From Herbivorax alkaliphila (lineage in GTDB: Bacteria; Bacillota; Clostridia; Acetivibrionales; Acetivibrionaceae), in NCBI RefSeq assembly GCF_030848475.1, contig NZ_JAVDDS010000009.1, positions 1 through 64,000 of the forward strand: DNA of 64,000 nucleotides, written 5' to 3'. The notes beneath the pieces are model-generated. The model was not told the origin of the DNA, did not search any database, and saw only the letters and a program-made list of their open reading frames with translations. Numbering within the stretch: position 1 is the stretch's first letter; every line of letters begins with the position of its first letter. Below, piece by piece: positions 16,514 through 26,350 of this stretch. Made by a program: the position numbers and the translations under genes.

Positions 16514-17239
16514 GTGTTTATGGAAAAAGTGCGACTTCAAAAATATCTAGCAGACTGTGGAGTTTCTTCAAGAAGAAAAGCAGAAGATCTTATCAGTCAA
16601 GGGAGAATTTCGGTAAATGGTACTGTAATTACTGAATTGGGAACTAAGGTAGATAATAGTGATATAATATGCTTTGATGACAATGAGGTAAAAAGGGAAG
16701 AAAAAAAGATTTATCTTCTATTAAATAAACCAGTAGGCTATATATCTACTGTAAAAGATCAGTTTCAAAGATCAACAGTTATTGATTTGGTAGACGTTAC
16801 TCAAAGAGTTTTTCCGGTAGGCAGACTTGATTATGATACATCAGGTCTTTTAATTTTGACCAATGATGGTAGTCTTACCTACAGACTCACCCATCCAAAG
16901 TTTAAAATCAAAAAAGTATATATAGCAGTAATAAAAGGAATTCCAGACAGAAAAGAAATTGAAAAATTTGAAAACGGTTTGGAAATAGAAGACTATATTA
17001 CTTCACCAGCAAAATTTAAAATAATTAAGAGTTTAAACAATAAGTCTACTGTTGAAATAACCATATATGAAGGAAAAAACAGGCAAGTTAGAAAAATGTG
17101 TGACAATATTGGACATCCTGTTTTAAAACTTAAGAGAATTTCTTTTGGAAATCTTAATTTGGGAGCCTTGCCAGAAGGTAAATATAGAAAACTTACTAAA
17201 GATGAAATTTATGAATTGTTAGGAGGAAGGTTCTCGTGA
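16514..17239 (+). CDS. rluB: rRNA pseudouridine synthase, RluB/RsuA family
   Basis: A 241-residue protein. An N-terminal S4 RNA-binding domain (RLQKYLADCGVSSRRKAEDLI) precedes the catalytic domain with GRLDYDTSGLLILTNDG, where the Asp of GRLDYDT is the catalytic residue, and NRQVRKMCDNIGHPV. It converts a uridine of 23S (RluB) or 16S (RsuA) rRNA. The start is taken as GTG 16514, since AAAGGG lies 7 nt upstream; ATG 16520 is the alternative. It ends 40 nt before the converging DUF1540 gene. Confidence 0.93.
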   Translation: MFMEKVRLQKYLADCGVSSRRKAEDLISQGRISVNGTVITELGTKVDNSDIICFDDNEVKREEKKIYLLLNKPVGYISTVKDQFQRSTVIDLVDVTQRVFPVGRLDYDTSGLLILTNDGSLTYRLTHPKFKIKKVYIAVIKGIPDRKEIEKFENGLEIEDYITSPAKFKIIKSLNNKSTVEITIYEGKNRQVRKMCDNIGHPVLKLKRISFGNLNLGALPEGKYRKLTKDEIYELLGGRFS

Positions 17240-17279
17240 CATTATGTCACAAGAACCTCCAAATAAATTTTCATTCACT

Positions 17280-17456
17280 CTATTTCTTTTGTTCATGTGG
17301 TTTATAGCTTGAACAAAGTGTTTCATCATATGGAGCACCACTGTCTGATTTTGCAGAGGCACTTACCTGTATGCAATCTAGATTACATAAATTTTCGCTA
17401 AATTCATTGAACATACAACTTCCAACTGAACACTGTACTTTTTGACATTTATCCAT
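17280..17456 (-). CDS. DUF1540 small cysteine-rich protein
   Basis: A 58-residue protein with the spaced cysteines of DUF1540: CQKVQCSVGSCMFN, LCNLDCIQVSA and ETLCSSY. These probably bind a metal such as zinc. The start is ATG at 17456 on the complement, because the sequence just before it (GGAGGAAAAAGAT) is the ribosome-binding site. Family members are common in spore-forming Firmicutes and have no proven function. Confidence 0.85.
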   Translation of the reverse strand: MDKCQKVQCSVGSCMFNEFSENLCNLDCIQVSASAKSDSGAPYDETLCSSYKPHEQKK

Positions 17457-17565
17457 ATCTTTTTCCTCCAATATTTAAGGATTCACAATTATTATTTGAG
17501 TTTTTTATAATAATATAATAGGTATGTTATTGAAATTAATTATGCAAATTTTTTCAAAAATTCCC

Positions 17566-17594
17566 TTGAAAAATCCTTATGTAAATGGTAAAAT
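17566..17594 (+). promoter_or_regulatory. Promoter of the dockerin-metalloprotease gene
   Basis: TTGAAA (17566-17571), a 17-nt spacer and TAAAAT (17589-17594). The gene starts at 17833, so the leader is about 230 nt long. It contains a small stem ACTAAAG/CTTTAGT (around 17703-17722) and ends in a strong GGGGGG site. No coding sequence is seen in 17472-17832. A near-copy of this promoter lies at 37610-37638. Confidence 0.6.
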
Positions 17595-17832
17595 TGTTTA
17601 ATATAAATATATAATGTTTTTTTAGATTATTAATGTTTATATTTATAATCTTTTTCAACTTAATTTTTATTTTTTGACATTTAAGATTTTAGTTGATTTT
17701 ACACTAAAGGGTGACTTTAGTAGTTCCTTAGTATTCAGCGAGACTTTTGAAGTTAAAAAGCATATAAACGTTAGGGGTTCAAAGATTATAATTATAATAA
17801 AAAAATAATAAAAATTTGGGGGGTACTTTGTA

Positions 17833-20800
17833 ATGAATGATTTTAAGAAAGTTTTAAGCATTATTATTGTGTTGTGTATGGTTTTTACACCGATTCTAGC
17901 TTTAGACGACATTTCAAAAGTTTATGGTTCTAATGACAGCATATTATATGGAGATATCAATGGTGATGGAGTAATTGATAGTACTGATCAAGTTTTACTA
18001 AGTAGGTATACACTTGATTTTATTAGTGGAGATAATATTAACCTTAAGGCTGCAGATTTAAACGGTGATGGCATTGTTGATAGCACAGATTATGTTCTTT
18101 TAGGTCGTTATCTTTTAGAAATTATAGATGAATTTCCTGTAGAAAAAATGGATTCTGACCCTGACCCTGATCCAATCCCAGAAACTCCAACATTAGATAC
18201 GCCTGAAAACTTAACAGTGGTATCTCAAACATCTAGATCAGCAACTCTTTCATGGTCTCATACAACAGACAGAGATGATATAGAATATATAATTTATACA
18301 GAAGATTTCTTTATGGATACTGCCGAATCTAGCCCACATACAGTTGAGGATTTGATTCCAGGTCAGACATATGAAATTACTGTTATGGCTGTATCAGAAG
18401 ACGGAGAGTTTTCAGAAGAGAGCAATGTTTGTACAGTTACTACAACTGCAAGTAATATAGAAGATCTTAAAGATGCTTTTATTCATAACTTTAGAGTGTT
18501 AGGAACAGATTATAGTGTAATATATGAAGGTGATACAAGTGACTTAAACTATGTAGTCAATACGGCACTTTCAGATGCAGTTAAAGAAAGCACCCATCCA
18601 TTTTTGTTTGAAAATGAATCACAACCTAAAGTAGAAATAAAAAACGGATTTTTAAAAATATCATTTGAATTCAGTTATTTTGATGATTACAGTGCTGTAT
18701 CATATTCTAAAAGTGAGTTAGAATCAATAATTAGAAAAAATCTTAACAATAGAGTGGAAGATATTAAAATTGTATATAAAGATATTATTTCCATTGATGA
18801 AGTAAAGGAAATATTGAGTTCAATACGGAGTGAAGATACTTATTTAAATGCGGCAATAAGAGGTAGAACTCCTAGGATTAAAAAATCATATGGAATTTCA
18901 GGAATTAATATAGAGGTTGATTATTGCACAACAAAGGAACAGGAAAATTATGTTGATGAAACAGTTGATTTTATAGTATCAAAGCTTGTAAATGATGATA
19001 TGAGTGACCACGAAAAGCAAAAGCTCATACATGACTATATTTTAAACTTTGTAAATTATTCACATACTAATGATTATAACGATCCTTACAGTGCACTCTA
19101 TCATGGAGAAACAAAATGTAACGGTTATGCAATGCTTACGTATAAAATGCTTACAGCAGCAGGAATAGAAAACATTATAGTTACAAATGAAATTCTTAAC
19201 GAAATAGAAAACACAATAGATATAGCTGGAGACCATGCGTGGAATGTAGTAAATATAGAAGACAATTGGTATCACATGGACACTACATGGAATAATGAAG
19301 ACAAAAAAGGCTATGGCTTTTATGGATACTATAATTTAACTGATGCTCAACTTATTCAAGGTCCTGATGGACTTGAGGGCAGGAATTATGCTGGTATAGA
19401 TGGAATATCATGCACAACAAATTATATAGATGAGCTAGAAGCGGTTAATGATGAAAATGATGGCAAATATGAGCATATATTAAAAGCTCTTGAAAAAACT
19501 AAAAACTACGTTCAAATAAATAATGACTTTAAAACATATCCTTCCATGAACCTACTGTATAATGAGGTTTTATTAAAAGAAGGAGAAGAAATAGGTTTGG
19601 TAGACCCTATAATACCACTTGAAATATATAAAGATTCTTTCCACTGGTCAACAAGTGACTCTGATGTAGTGGAAGTAACTGATGGCGTAATTACTGCACA
19701 GGAAGAGGGTGTAGCAATTGTTTCAGCACAAGCTATGTTTGATCCACTATTTAGATCCAGCCTATTTTGCATAGTTCGTGTAATCCCAGAAGAATCAGAT
19801 TATGCAACAACACAAAATCTTTCAAGACAGAATTTCATTGGATTTACCGATGAAAATGTCGTGCCACATGTTGCAATCAGCAGTAGTGATAATGTAAACA
19901 ATACAATGGTAACAAATATATCTGATGAATTTGAAGGTAAAATGCACTTTTATGGAGAACCAATAGAAGTAAGAACTGATACTGAGCTAGACTGGATGGA
20001 AGTTAGTTTTGAGTTAAGTCAAGAGCAATTAGATGAAGTAGATATAAACGACATGATAATTTACTTGTTTAATGAAGAAACAGGTGAAATGGTACCTCAA
20101 GCTACAAGAATAGATGAAAGTAGTGGTATAGTCACTGCAACACTTCCAAACACTGATTCTAGCAACACAGTAAGTGCACAAACCCTAGCTTCTAACGGAA
20201 TGCTAACTGCTCAAAACTGGGGCGTAACACATGAGCAATCTAGAAAAATTGTTGTTTCAAATGTGCAATCTCAAAATAGAGCTGTGAACGTAGCATTTGT
20301 TATAGACAGTGAGCATTCTGATCAAGATGCTTTGGATACATTCGAAACAAATATTACCAGTACGTTATTAGGTTTAATGGGAAAAACAAATATAAGAGTT
20401 GTTTTTCTTGAAAGTAGAGATGGTGAAAATATAAAAATAGATCAAGTTTCACATTCAAGAACAAACAACTACAATGCAAGAGATGGTCTGAGAACCCGGA
20501 TAGCACATAATTTTAATAACATAGAACCTGTAAATAAAACACTTAATCCTGATGGTTTACTGGGGCAAATACAAAGTGGCTTGGTAAGTGGAAGTGAAAT
20601 GCTTGATGAGTATACGGTGCAGGGGGCAGATTATAACGAGTATGCTCTCTTTTATACCAGACACAGCGGTTATTTTTCAGAAACTGAATCAATTTTAGCA
20701 CAAATGGGGAATACAACAGGTCTTGTAGTTGGACAAGCAACAGATGAAAGCGTAATAGCATATAATGACAGTGATGTTGAGCCACTGGTTAACTTCTTAT

Positions 20801-22212
20801 TTGAAGGTGGCAATGCAGATGTGCCACAAGAGGATATAGGTCAACCTTCATGGTTACTAATGCAGGGAGCAGATAATGACCCCGATGATGTTACAATACT
20901 CCAAAAACTATTAGTAACACACGGTTATTTAGAAATGCCTGATGGTGCAGATTTTGGTACATTTGGTTCGCTAACTAAAGAGGCTGTTGAAAATTACCAA
21001 AGAGATAACAGGAATTTAGAAATTGATGGAATAGTAGGTAAAAATACATGGATGGAACTTGTGTCATGGGATACAGATGATATGCTTTGGGATTATGAAA
21101 AAGGACAACCTAACAGAGAAACATGGACTTATAGATATACTTTAAACAATCTTTTTTATCATTGGCAAAGTCCAGATGTTGAGTTGACTTCACCTACTGT
21201 TGAAACTAGATTAAAACCAGGAGAAAAGTTAGAAATAATAGGATCTGGGAGAGACTGTCATCACATTGCCCTATTTATTAATGGGGAGTGGGTTAAAACT
21301 GAATTTGATAATACAGAACTTTATACATCCATCCATTTAGATCATGATATTGACGCTCATGGTATATATGATATACAGTTAAAGGGAAGAAGTGTGCCAA
21401 ATGGAGACGATGATACAACACTTGCATCAACAGAAATAGTTGAAGCTATTGTTCCTATTAATTTTGCAAAGCAAGATGATGATGCACCAATAAGAGTTAC
21501 TCAAGTAGGTACAACAATACATTTTCATGTAGATGTTGGTTTTGATGATAGATCAGAGTGGGCTGGACAAACATCTTTGAATTATAAAGATTTGGCTATT
21601 GAAGGATTTAAACTATGGGAAGGAAATTTAGAGTATGATGGCTTTGACTATGAAATTAAGATAAACCTAAATGAACTTTCTGACGATGAAGTAACGGACA
21701 TGGTAATGAAAGGCGGCCGTGGAGGTGAGTTTTTGGATGGTAATATCTATATGTATGACTATGATATGGTATACACATTAATAAGTACAGAATTTATGCT
21801 TAGGCAAAGTATAAGATATGAACACATAGGTATTGATAATTGGAATGTAAATTCTCCATCAAGTATTTATTTAGGTGTAGGAGATAAACCTACTGCTAAT
21901 ATGTTTAGAAATACAGCTGCACATGAATTTGGTCATGCTCTTGGTTTAGAAGATGCATATATACATTTTACTGAAAAGATTAAAAAAAATGATGATATAT
22001 TACCTGATTCTGTCTCTATCAATGGAGTAGAATATAACGACATTATGTGGGGGTATGATAGAGCAGATACTTGTGTAATTACTAATCTAAATAGAAAGAT
22101 GGTTTTAGATGCTTTTGTCGAAAATCAGCTTCAAGGCTATAGGGATGAGTTTGTTAAGGATGAATACTATGGACTAAACAGATATGTACACAAAAACAGG
22201 CACATACCATAA
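17833..22212 (+). CDS. Secreted dockerin - FN3 - transglutaminase-like - PG-binding - metalloprotease protein
   Basis: A 1459-residue multidomain protein. The signal peptide covers residues 1-24. A type I dockerin (~38-101) has two DxNxDGxxDSTD loops and would attach it to a cellulosome scaffoldin. FN3 spans ~122-205. A transglutaminase-like domain (~370-510) has a plausible triad C429 (ETKCNGYAM), H468 (GDHAWNVV) and D483 (YHMDTTW). An Ig-like Big_2 domain lies at ~595-645. A peptidoglycan-binding repeat (~1014-1077) contains LEIDGIVGKNTW. A zinc protease motif HEFGHALGLED starts at H1364 and has Asp as the likely third ligand. The ATG follows GGGGGGT. It is the only copy at this locus with signal peptide and dockerin. 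Confidence 0.87.
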   Translation: MNDFKKVLSIIIVLCMVFTPILALDDISKVYGSNDSILYGDINGDGVIDSTDQVLLSRYTLDFISGDNINLKAADLNGDGIVDSTDYVLLGRYLLEIIDEFPVEKMDSDPDPDPIPETPTLDTPENLTVVSQTSRSATLSWSHTTDRDDIEYIIYTEDFFMDTAESSPHTVEDLIPGQTYEITVMAVSEDGEFSEESNVCTVTTTASNIEDLKDAFIHNFRVLGTDYSVIYEGDTSDLNYVVNTALSDAVKESTHPFLFENESQPKVEIKNGFLKISFEFSYFDDYSAVSYSKSELESIIRKNLNNRVEDIKIVYKDIISIDEVKEILSSIRSEDTYLNAAIRGRTPRIKKSYGISGINIEVDYCTTKEQENYVDETVDFIVSKLVNDDMSDHEKQKLIHDYILNFVNYSHTNDYNDPYSALYHGETKCNGYAMLTYKMLTAAGIENIIVTNEILNEIENTIDIAGDHAWNVVNIEDNWYHMDTTWNNEDKKGYGFYGYYNLTDAQLIQGPDGLEGRNYAGIDGISCTTNYIDELEAVNDENDGKYEHILKALEKTKNYVQINNDFKTYPSMNLLYNEVLLKEGEEIGLVDPIIPLEIYKDSFHWSTSDSDVVEVTDGVITAQEEGVAIVSAQAMFDPLFRSSLFCIVRVIPEESDYATTQNLSRQNFIGFTDENVVPHVAISSSDNVNNTMVTNISDEFEGKMHFYGEPIEVRTDTELDWMEVSFELSQEQLDEVDINDMIIYLFNEETGEMVPQATRIDESSGIVTATLPNTDSSNTVSAQTLASNGMLTAQNWGVTHEQSRKIVVSNVQSQNRAVNVAFVIDSEHSDQDALDTFETNITSTLLGLMGKTNIRVVFLESRDGENIKIDQVSHSRTNNYNARDGLRTRIAHNFNNIEPVNKTLNPDGLLGQIQSGLVSGSEMLDEYTVQGADYNEYALFYTRHSGYFSETESILAQMGNTTGLVVGQATDESVIAYNDSDVEPLVNFLFEGGNADVPQEDIGQPSWLLMQGADNDPDDVTILQKLLVTHGYLEMPDGADFGTFGSLTKEAVENYQRDNRNLEIDGIVGKNTWMELVSWDTDDMLWDYEKGQPNRETWTYRYTLNNLFYHWQSPDVELTSPTVETRLKPGEKLEIIGSGRDCHHIALFINGEWVKTEFDNTELYTSIHLDHDIDAHGIYDIQLKGRSVPNGDDDTTLASTEIVEAIVPINFAKQDDDAPIRVTQVGTTIHFHVDVGFDDRSEWAGQTSLNYKDLAIEGFKLWEGNLEYDGFDYEIKINLNELSDDEVTDMVMKGGRGGEFLDGNIYMYDYDMVYTLISTEFMLRQSIRYEHIGIDNWNVNSPSSIYLGVGDKPTANMFRNTAAHEFGHALGLEDAYIHFTEKIKKNDDILPDSVSINGVEYNDIMWGYDRADTCVITNLNRKMVLDAFVENQLQGYRDEFVKDEYYGLNRYVHKNRHIP

Positions 22213-22225
22213 AGTATAAAGATTC

Positions 22226-22259
22226 AGTATCAGGTAGAGAAAATTCTCTACCTGATACT
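22226..22259 (+). terminator. 15-bp hairpin after the metalloprotease gene
   Basis: AGTATCAGGTAGAGA (22226-22240) pairs perfectly with 22245-22259 over a 4-nt loop. No T tract follows, so it may attenuate transcription or protect the mRNA rather than terminate. Close copies follow the other protease copies at 26220 and 32203. Confidence 0.6.
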
Positions 22260-22359
22260 AGCTTATAAAAACACAAGTGTTGACTTAGTTGCCAATGGGC
22301 TATTAATTATAATATTACTTATTTTAAAAATAAGGCAATTAAAGAAGGGACGAAAAGTA

Positions 22360-23115
22360 ATGAAAAAGTTGTTGGTTATTAATCTATTAACTGCTATTTT
22401 TTTTATAATTATTTTAAAGATATCCGGGGCTTGTATTGCCGCTTTTAACGATGGTAGTTATGGATGGCCCAAAATATATGGTATTGAGTTTTCTAATATT
22501 GAAATATCATGGCAAGTAGTATTAATTACTATTATAGCTTTAATGATTCTATATTTAATAACTCTATTTGTGATGTTATTTACAATAGTTAGATTTAAAA
22601 AGTTAGATTTGAAACTGTCAAAAAACCAGCTTATACTAATATTTTTAGGTCTATTCTTAGTAACTGCCTCCGTTACCATAGCAGTTTTTGAAAGAGAAGA
22701 AAACGTTATTGTTGGTGGTGTACTAGGAAGTTCCCCCTTACCTGATGATTATAAGTCTATAACTGTTGATGAGTTTAATAAAGGATATGTAATTTTAAAA
22801 AAATATAATGAAGAGACAACTAGAATGAAGGCTTCAACAAAAGCAATAGAGGCTATAAATAGAGCAAATAATGATGTGGCTGTCATATTTGTTTCTTACA
22901 GAAAAAACATATTACTTCAAACAGAATATAAAATTTCTGGTATTGTAGCTACATTTAATTTAATGGTTGAGAGTAAAGAACAGGTTTATTACATGCAGTA
23001 TTTTAGACGCCGTATGGATTTTCACCTTTATAATCCATCTCACGGCAAAATATATGAGAAATATAGGTTTAAAGATTATTTTAGGGAGAGAAAAGAACAA
23101 GAACAGAACAAATAA
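22360..23115 (+). CDS. Paralogous three-TM membrane protein, subgroup 1, copy 1
   Basis: A 251-residue protein of unknown family. Hydrophobic segments lie at ~5-28, 48-70 and 85-107, followed by a soluble C-terminal half of about 140 residues. The conserved pattern there is SITVDEFNKGYVIL ... MKASTKAIEAINR ... VSYRKNILLQTEYKISGI. GAAGGGA precedes the ATG. It sits 147 nt after the intact metalloprotease gene. Close paralogues sit in the same position after copies at 26351 and 32340, and more distant ones at 27489 and 33473. A role as membrane partner or protection factor for the protease is possible but inferred only from linkage. Confidence 0.78.
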   Translation: MKKLLVINLLTAIFFIIILKISGACIAAFNDGSYGWPKIYGIEFSNIEISWQVVLITIIALMILYLITLFVMLFTIVRFKKLDLKLSKNQLILIFLGLFLVTASVTIAVFEREENVIVGGVLGSSPLPDDYKSITVDEFNKGYVILKKYNEETTRMKASTKAIEAINRANNDVAVIFVSYRKNILLQTEYKISGIVATFNLMVESKEQVYYMQYFRRRMDFHLYNPSHGKIYEKYRFKDYFRERKEQEQNK

Positions 23116-23147
23116 TTCTTCATGATAATGCAAAAAAATTACATAAA

Positions 23148-23941
23148 CGAATTAGAAGTAGACAATGATGAAAATGATGGCAAATATGAGCATATATTAA
23201 AAGCTCTTGAAAAAACTAAAAACTACGTTCAAATAAATGACTTCAAAACATATCGTAGCGATAGCTAAAACCAAAGTAGTAAATTTCGCTACGATAAACA
23301 GATGAACTATATTTTCTCAAAATGTGTCTTATTACGCTTACGCTATAAGACAGCTTTTTGAGAAAAATAGTAACCCTTCCACAAACCTGCTATATAGTGA
23401 GGTTTTGTTAAAAGAGGGTGAAGAAATAGGTTTAATAGACCCTATCATCCCTATTGAAAGGTATAAAGATTCATTTTACTGGTCAACAAGTGACCCTGAT
23501 GTAGTGGAAGTAACAGACGGCGTAATTACTGCACAAGAAGAGGGAGTAGCTATTATTTCAGCACAAGCTATGTTTGATCCACTATTTAGATCCAGCCTAT
23601 TTTGCATAATTCGTGTAATCCCAGAAGAATCAGATGATGCAACAACACAAAATCTTTCAAGACAGAATTTCATTGGATTTACCGATGAAAATGTCGTGCC
23701 ACATGTTGCAATCAGCAGTAGTGATAATGCAAACAATACAATGGTAACAAATATATCTGATGAATTTGAAGGTAAAATGCACTTTTATGGAGAACCAATA
23801 GAAGTAAGAACTGATACTGAGCTAGACTGGATGGAAGTTAGTTTTGAGTTAAGGAATAAGCCAATAATAAAACCCGATTTTGAAACGAGAAATTTTTCAA
23901 TAGTACAAGGCGGAGGAAGGAAGAATACTGACGTATTTTGA
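23148..23941 (+). pseudogene. Metalloprotease gene copy 2, N-proximal fragment
   Basis: This begins inside the homologous gene at the end of the transglutaminase-like region (the NDENDGKYEHIL segment, parent around residue 545). It runs through the Ig-like domain and is cut at 23853 by a 160-nt palindromic insertion; the frame stops at 23941. It also contains a 121-nt hairpin insertion at 23254-23374. The open part from 23324 has no signal peptide, dockerin or plausible start. Nucleotide identity to 19430-20017 is very high by eye. It is not expected to give a secreted product. Confidence 0.78.
23254..23374 (+). repeat. Double-hairpin insertion in copy 2
   Basis: About 121 nt absent from the parent gene. 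Two palindromes are visible: ATCGTAGCGA (23252-23261) with its complement at 23286-23295, and a long stem with arms around 23311-23334 and 23341-23367 (ATTTTCTCAAAA against TTTTTGAGAAAAT). It looks like a small non-coding element. Confidence 0.6.
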
Positions 23942-24012
23942 CTGACGACAACGAAGTAATATTGGAAAATAACCGATTCAAAAATGGGAATTTATTATTT
24001 GTTTATTCCTGT
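23853..24012 (+). mobile_element. 160-nt MITE-like palindromic element, copy A
   Basis: Inserted between GAGTTAA and GTCAAGAG of the parent sequence. Its ends are imperfect inverted repeats (GGAATAAGCCAATAATAAA at the left; the complement TTTATTATTTGTTTATTCC at the right). The centre reads ACAAGGCGGAGGAAGG ... GACTGACGACAACG. It encodes no protein. An element of the same length and sequence interrupts copy 3 at the same site (29835-29994). Confidence 0.72.
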
Positions 24013-24047
24013 GTCAAGAGCAATTAGATGAAGTAGATATAAACGAC

Positions 24048-26198
24048 ATGATAATTTACTGGCTTAATGAAGAAACAGGAGAAATGGTGCCTCAAGCTAC
24101 AAGAATAGATGAAAGTAGTGGTATAGTCACTGCAACACTTCCAAACACTGATTCTAGCAACACAGTAAGTGCACAAACCCTAGCTTCTAACGGAATGCTA
24201 ACTGCTCAAAACTGGGGCGTAACACATGAGCAATCTAGAAAAATTGTTGTTTCAAATGTGCAATCTCAAAATAGAGCTGTGAATGTAGCATTTGTTATAG
24301 ACAGTGAGCATTCTGATCAAGATGCTTTGGATAAATTCGAAACAAATATTACCAGTACATTATTAGGTTTAATGGAAAAAACAAATATAAGAGTTGTTTT
24401 TCTTGAAAGTAGAGATGGTGAAAATATAAAAATAGATCAAGTTTCACATTCAAGAACAAGCAACCGCTATGCAAGAGAAGGTCTGAGAACCAGGATAGCA
24501 CATAATTTTAATAACATAGAACCTGTAAATAAAACACTTGATCCTGATGGTTTACTGGGGCAAATACAAAGTGGCTTGGTAAGTGGAAGTGAAATGCTTG
24601 ATGAGTATACGGTGCAGGGGGCAGATTATAACGAGTATGCTCTCTTTTATACCAGACACAGCGGTTATTTTTCAGAAACTGAATCAATTTTAGCACAAAT
24701 GGGGAATACAACAGGTCTTGTAGTTGGGCAAGCAACAAATGAAAGCGTAATAGCATATAATGACAGTAATGTTGAGCCACTGGTTAACTTCTTATTTGAA
24801 GGTGGTAATGCAAATGTACCACAAGAGGATATAGGTCAACCTTCATGGTTACTAATACAGGGAGCAGATAATGACCCAGATGATGTTACAATACTTCAAA
24901 AATTATTAGTAACACATGGTTATTTAGAAATGCCTGATGGTGTAGACTTTGGTACATTTGGCCCACTAACTAAAGCGGCTGTTGAAGGTTATCAAAGAGA
25001 TAACAGGAATTTAGAAATTGATGGGATAGTAGGTAAAAATACATGGATGGAACTTGTGTCATGGGATACAGATGATATGCTTTGGGATTATGGAAAAGGA
25101 CAACCGAACAGAGAAACATGGACATATAGATATACTTTAAACAATCTTTTTTATCATTGGCAAAGTCCAGATGTTGAGTTGACTTCACCTACTGTTGAAA
25201 CTAGATTAAAACCAGGAGAAAAGTTAGAAATAATAGGATCTGGGAGAGACTGTCATCACATTGCCCTATTTATTAATGGAGAGTGGGTTAAAACTGCATA
25301 CGATAATACTCCCCTTGATACATATATCCTTATGGATTATGATATTGACGCCCATGGTATATATGATATACAGTTAAAGGGAAGAAGTGTGCCAAATGGA
25401 GACGATGATACAACACTTGCATCAACAGAAATAGTTGAAGCTATTGTTCCTATAAATTTTGCAAAGCAAGATGATGATGCACCAATAAGAGTTACTCAAG
25501 TAGGTACAACAATATATTTTCATGTAGATGTTGGTTTTGATGATAGATCAGAGTGGGCTGGTTTAAATTATAAAGATTTGGCTATTGAAGGATTTAAACT
25601 ATGGGAAGGAAATGTAGAGTATGATGGCTTTGACTATGAAATTAAGATAAACCTAAATGAACTTTCTGACGATGAAGTAACGGACATGGTAATGAAAGGC
25701 GGCCGTGGAGGTGAGCACTTGCAAGGTGGTATCTATATGTATGACTATGATATGGTATACACATTAATAAGTAGAAGATTTGAATGTCTCCAAAGTGCAA
25801 GGTATGAAAACATAAGTATTGATGATTGGAATGTGAATTCTCCATCAAGTATATATTTAGGTGTAGAAGATGAACCTACTGCTAATATGTTTAGAAATAC
25901 AGCTGCACATGAATTTGGTCATGCACTTGGTTTACAAGATGCATATATACACTTTTTAAATAAAATAAGAGCAAATGATAATAAAATACCTGAGGATGTT
26001 CATATCAATGGAGTGGAATATAATGACATTATGTGGGGTAATGATAGAATAGGAGTTTCTGTTGTGACTGATTTAAATAGAAAGATGGTTTTAGATGCTT
26101 TTGTTGAAAATCGACATCAAGGTTATATAGATGAATTTGTTGAGGATGAAGGATCAAGACGAACTTTTGATGTACATAAAAACAGGCATATACCATAG
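24048..26198 (+). pseudogene. Metalloprotease gene copy 2, C-terminal fragment (716 codons open)
   Basis: An open frame from an internal Met without a proper ribosome-binding site. It corresponds to parent residues ~746-1459: the VAFVIDSEHSD region, the peptidoglycan-binding domain and the protease motif HEFGHALGLQD. Most of it is nearly identical to the parent. Blocks near the C terminus differ (EHLQGGIYMYDYD, RRFECLQSARYENISIDD, IHFLNKIRANDNKIPEDVH), and seven codons including HGQTS-type residues are missing. The reading frame is kept clean, so it could serve as donor for recombination or be made as a cytosolic fragment. It lacks any secretion signal. Confidence 0.78.
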
Positions 26199-26219
26199 AG
26201 AGTAAAACATGAAACTTTA

Positions 26220-26253
26220 AGTATCAGGTAGAGAAAAATCTCTACCTGATACT
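26220..26253 (+). terminator. 15-bp hairpin after copy 2
   Basis: Same AGTATCAGGTAGAGA stem as after the intact gene: 26220-26234 pairs with 26239-26253. Confidence 0.6.
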
Positions 26254-26350
26254 AGATTATAAAGACTCAAATATTAGTTAGTGAGTACTATTAAGTAAAA
26301 TATAATTACTTGATTTAAAAATAAGCAATTAATGAAGGGACCGAAAAACT

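Noticed and set aside
24048-26198. Independent metalloprotease gene starting at 24048
   Set aside because: The Met is internal to a longer homologous frame, no ribosome-binding site is seen and the part before it is cut by an insertion.
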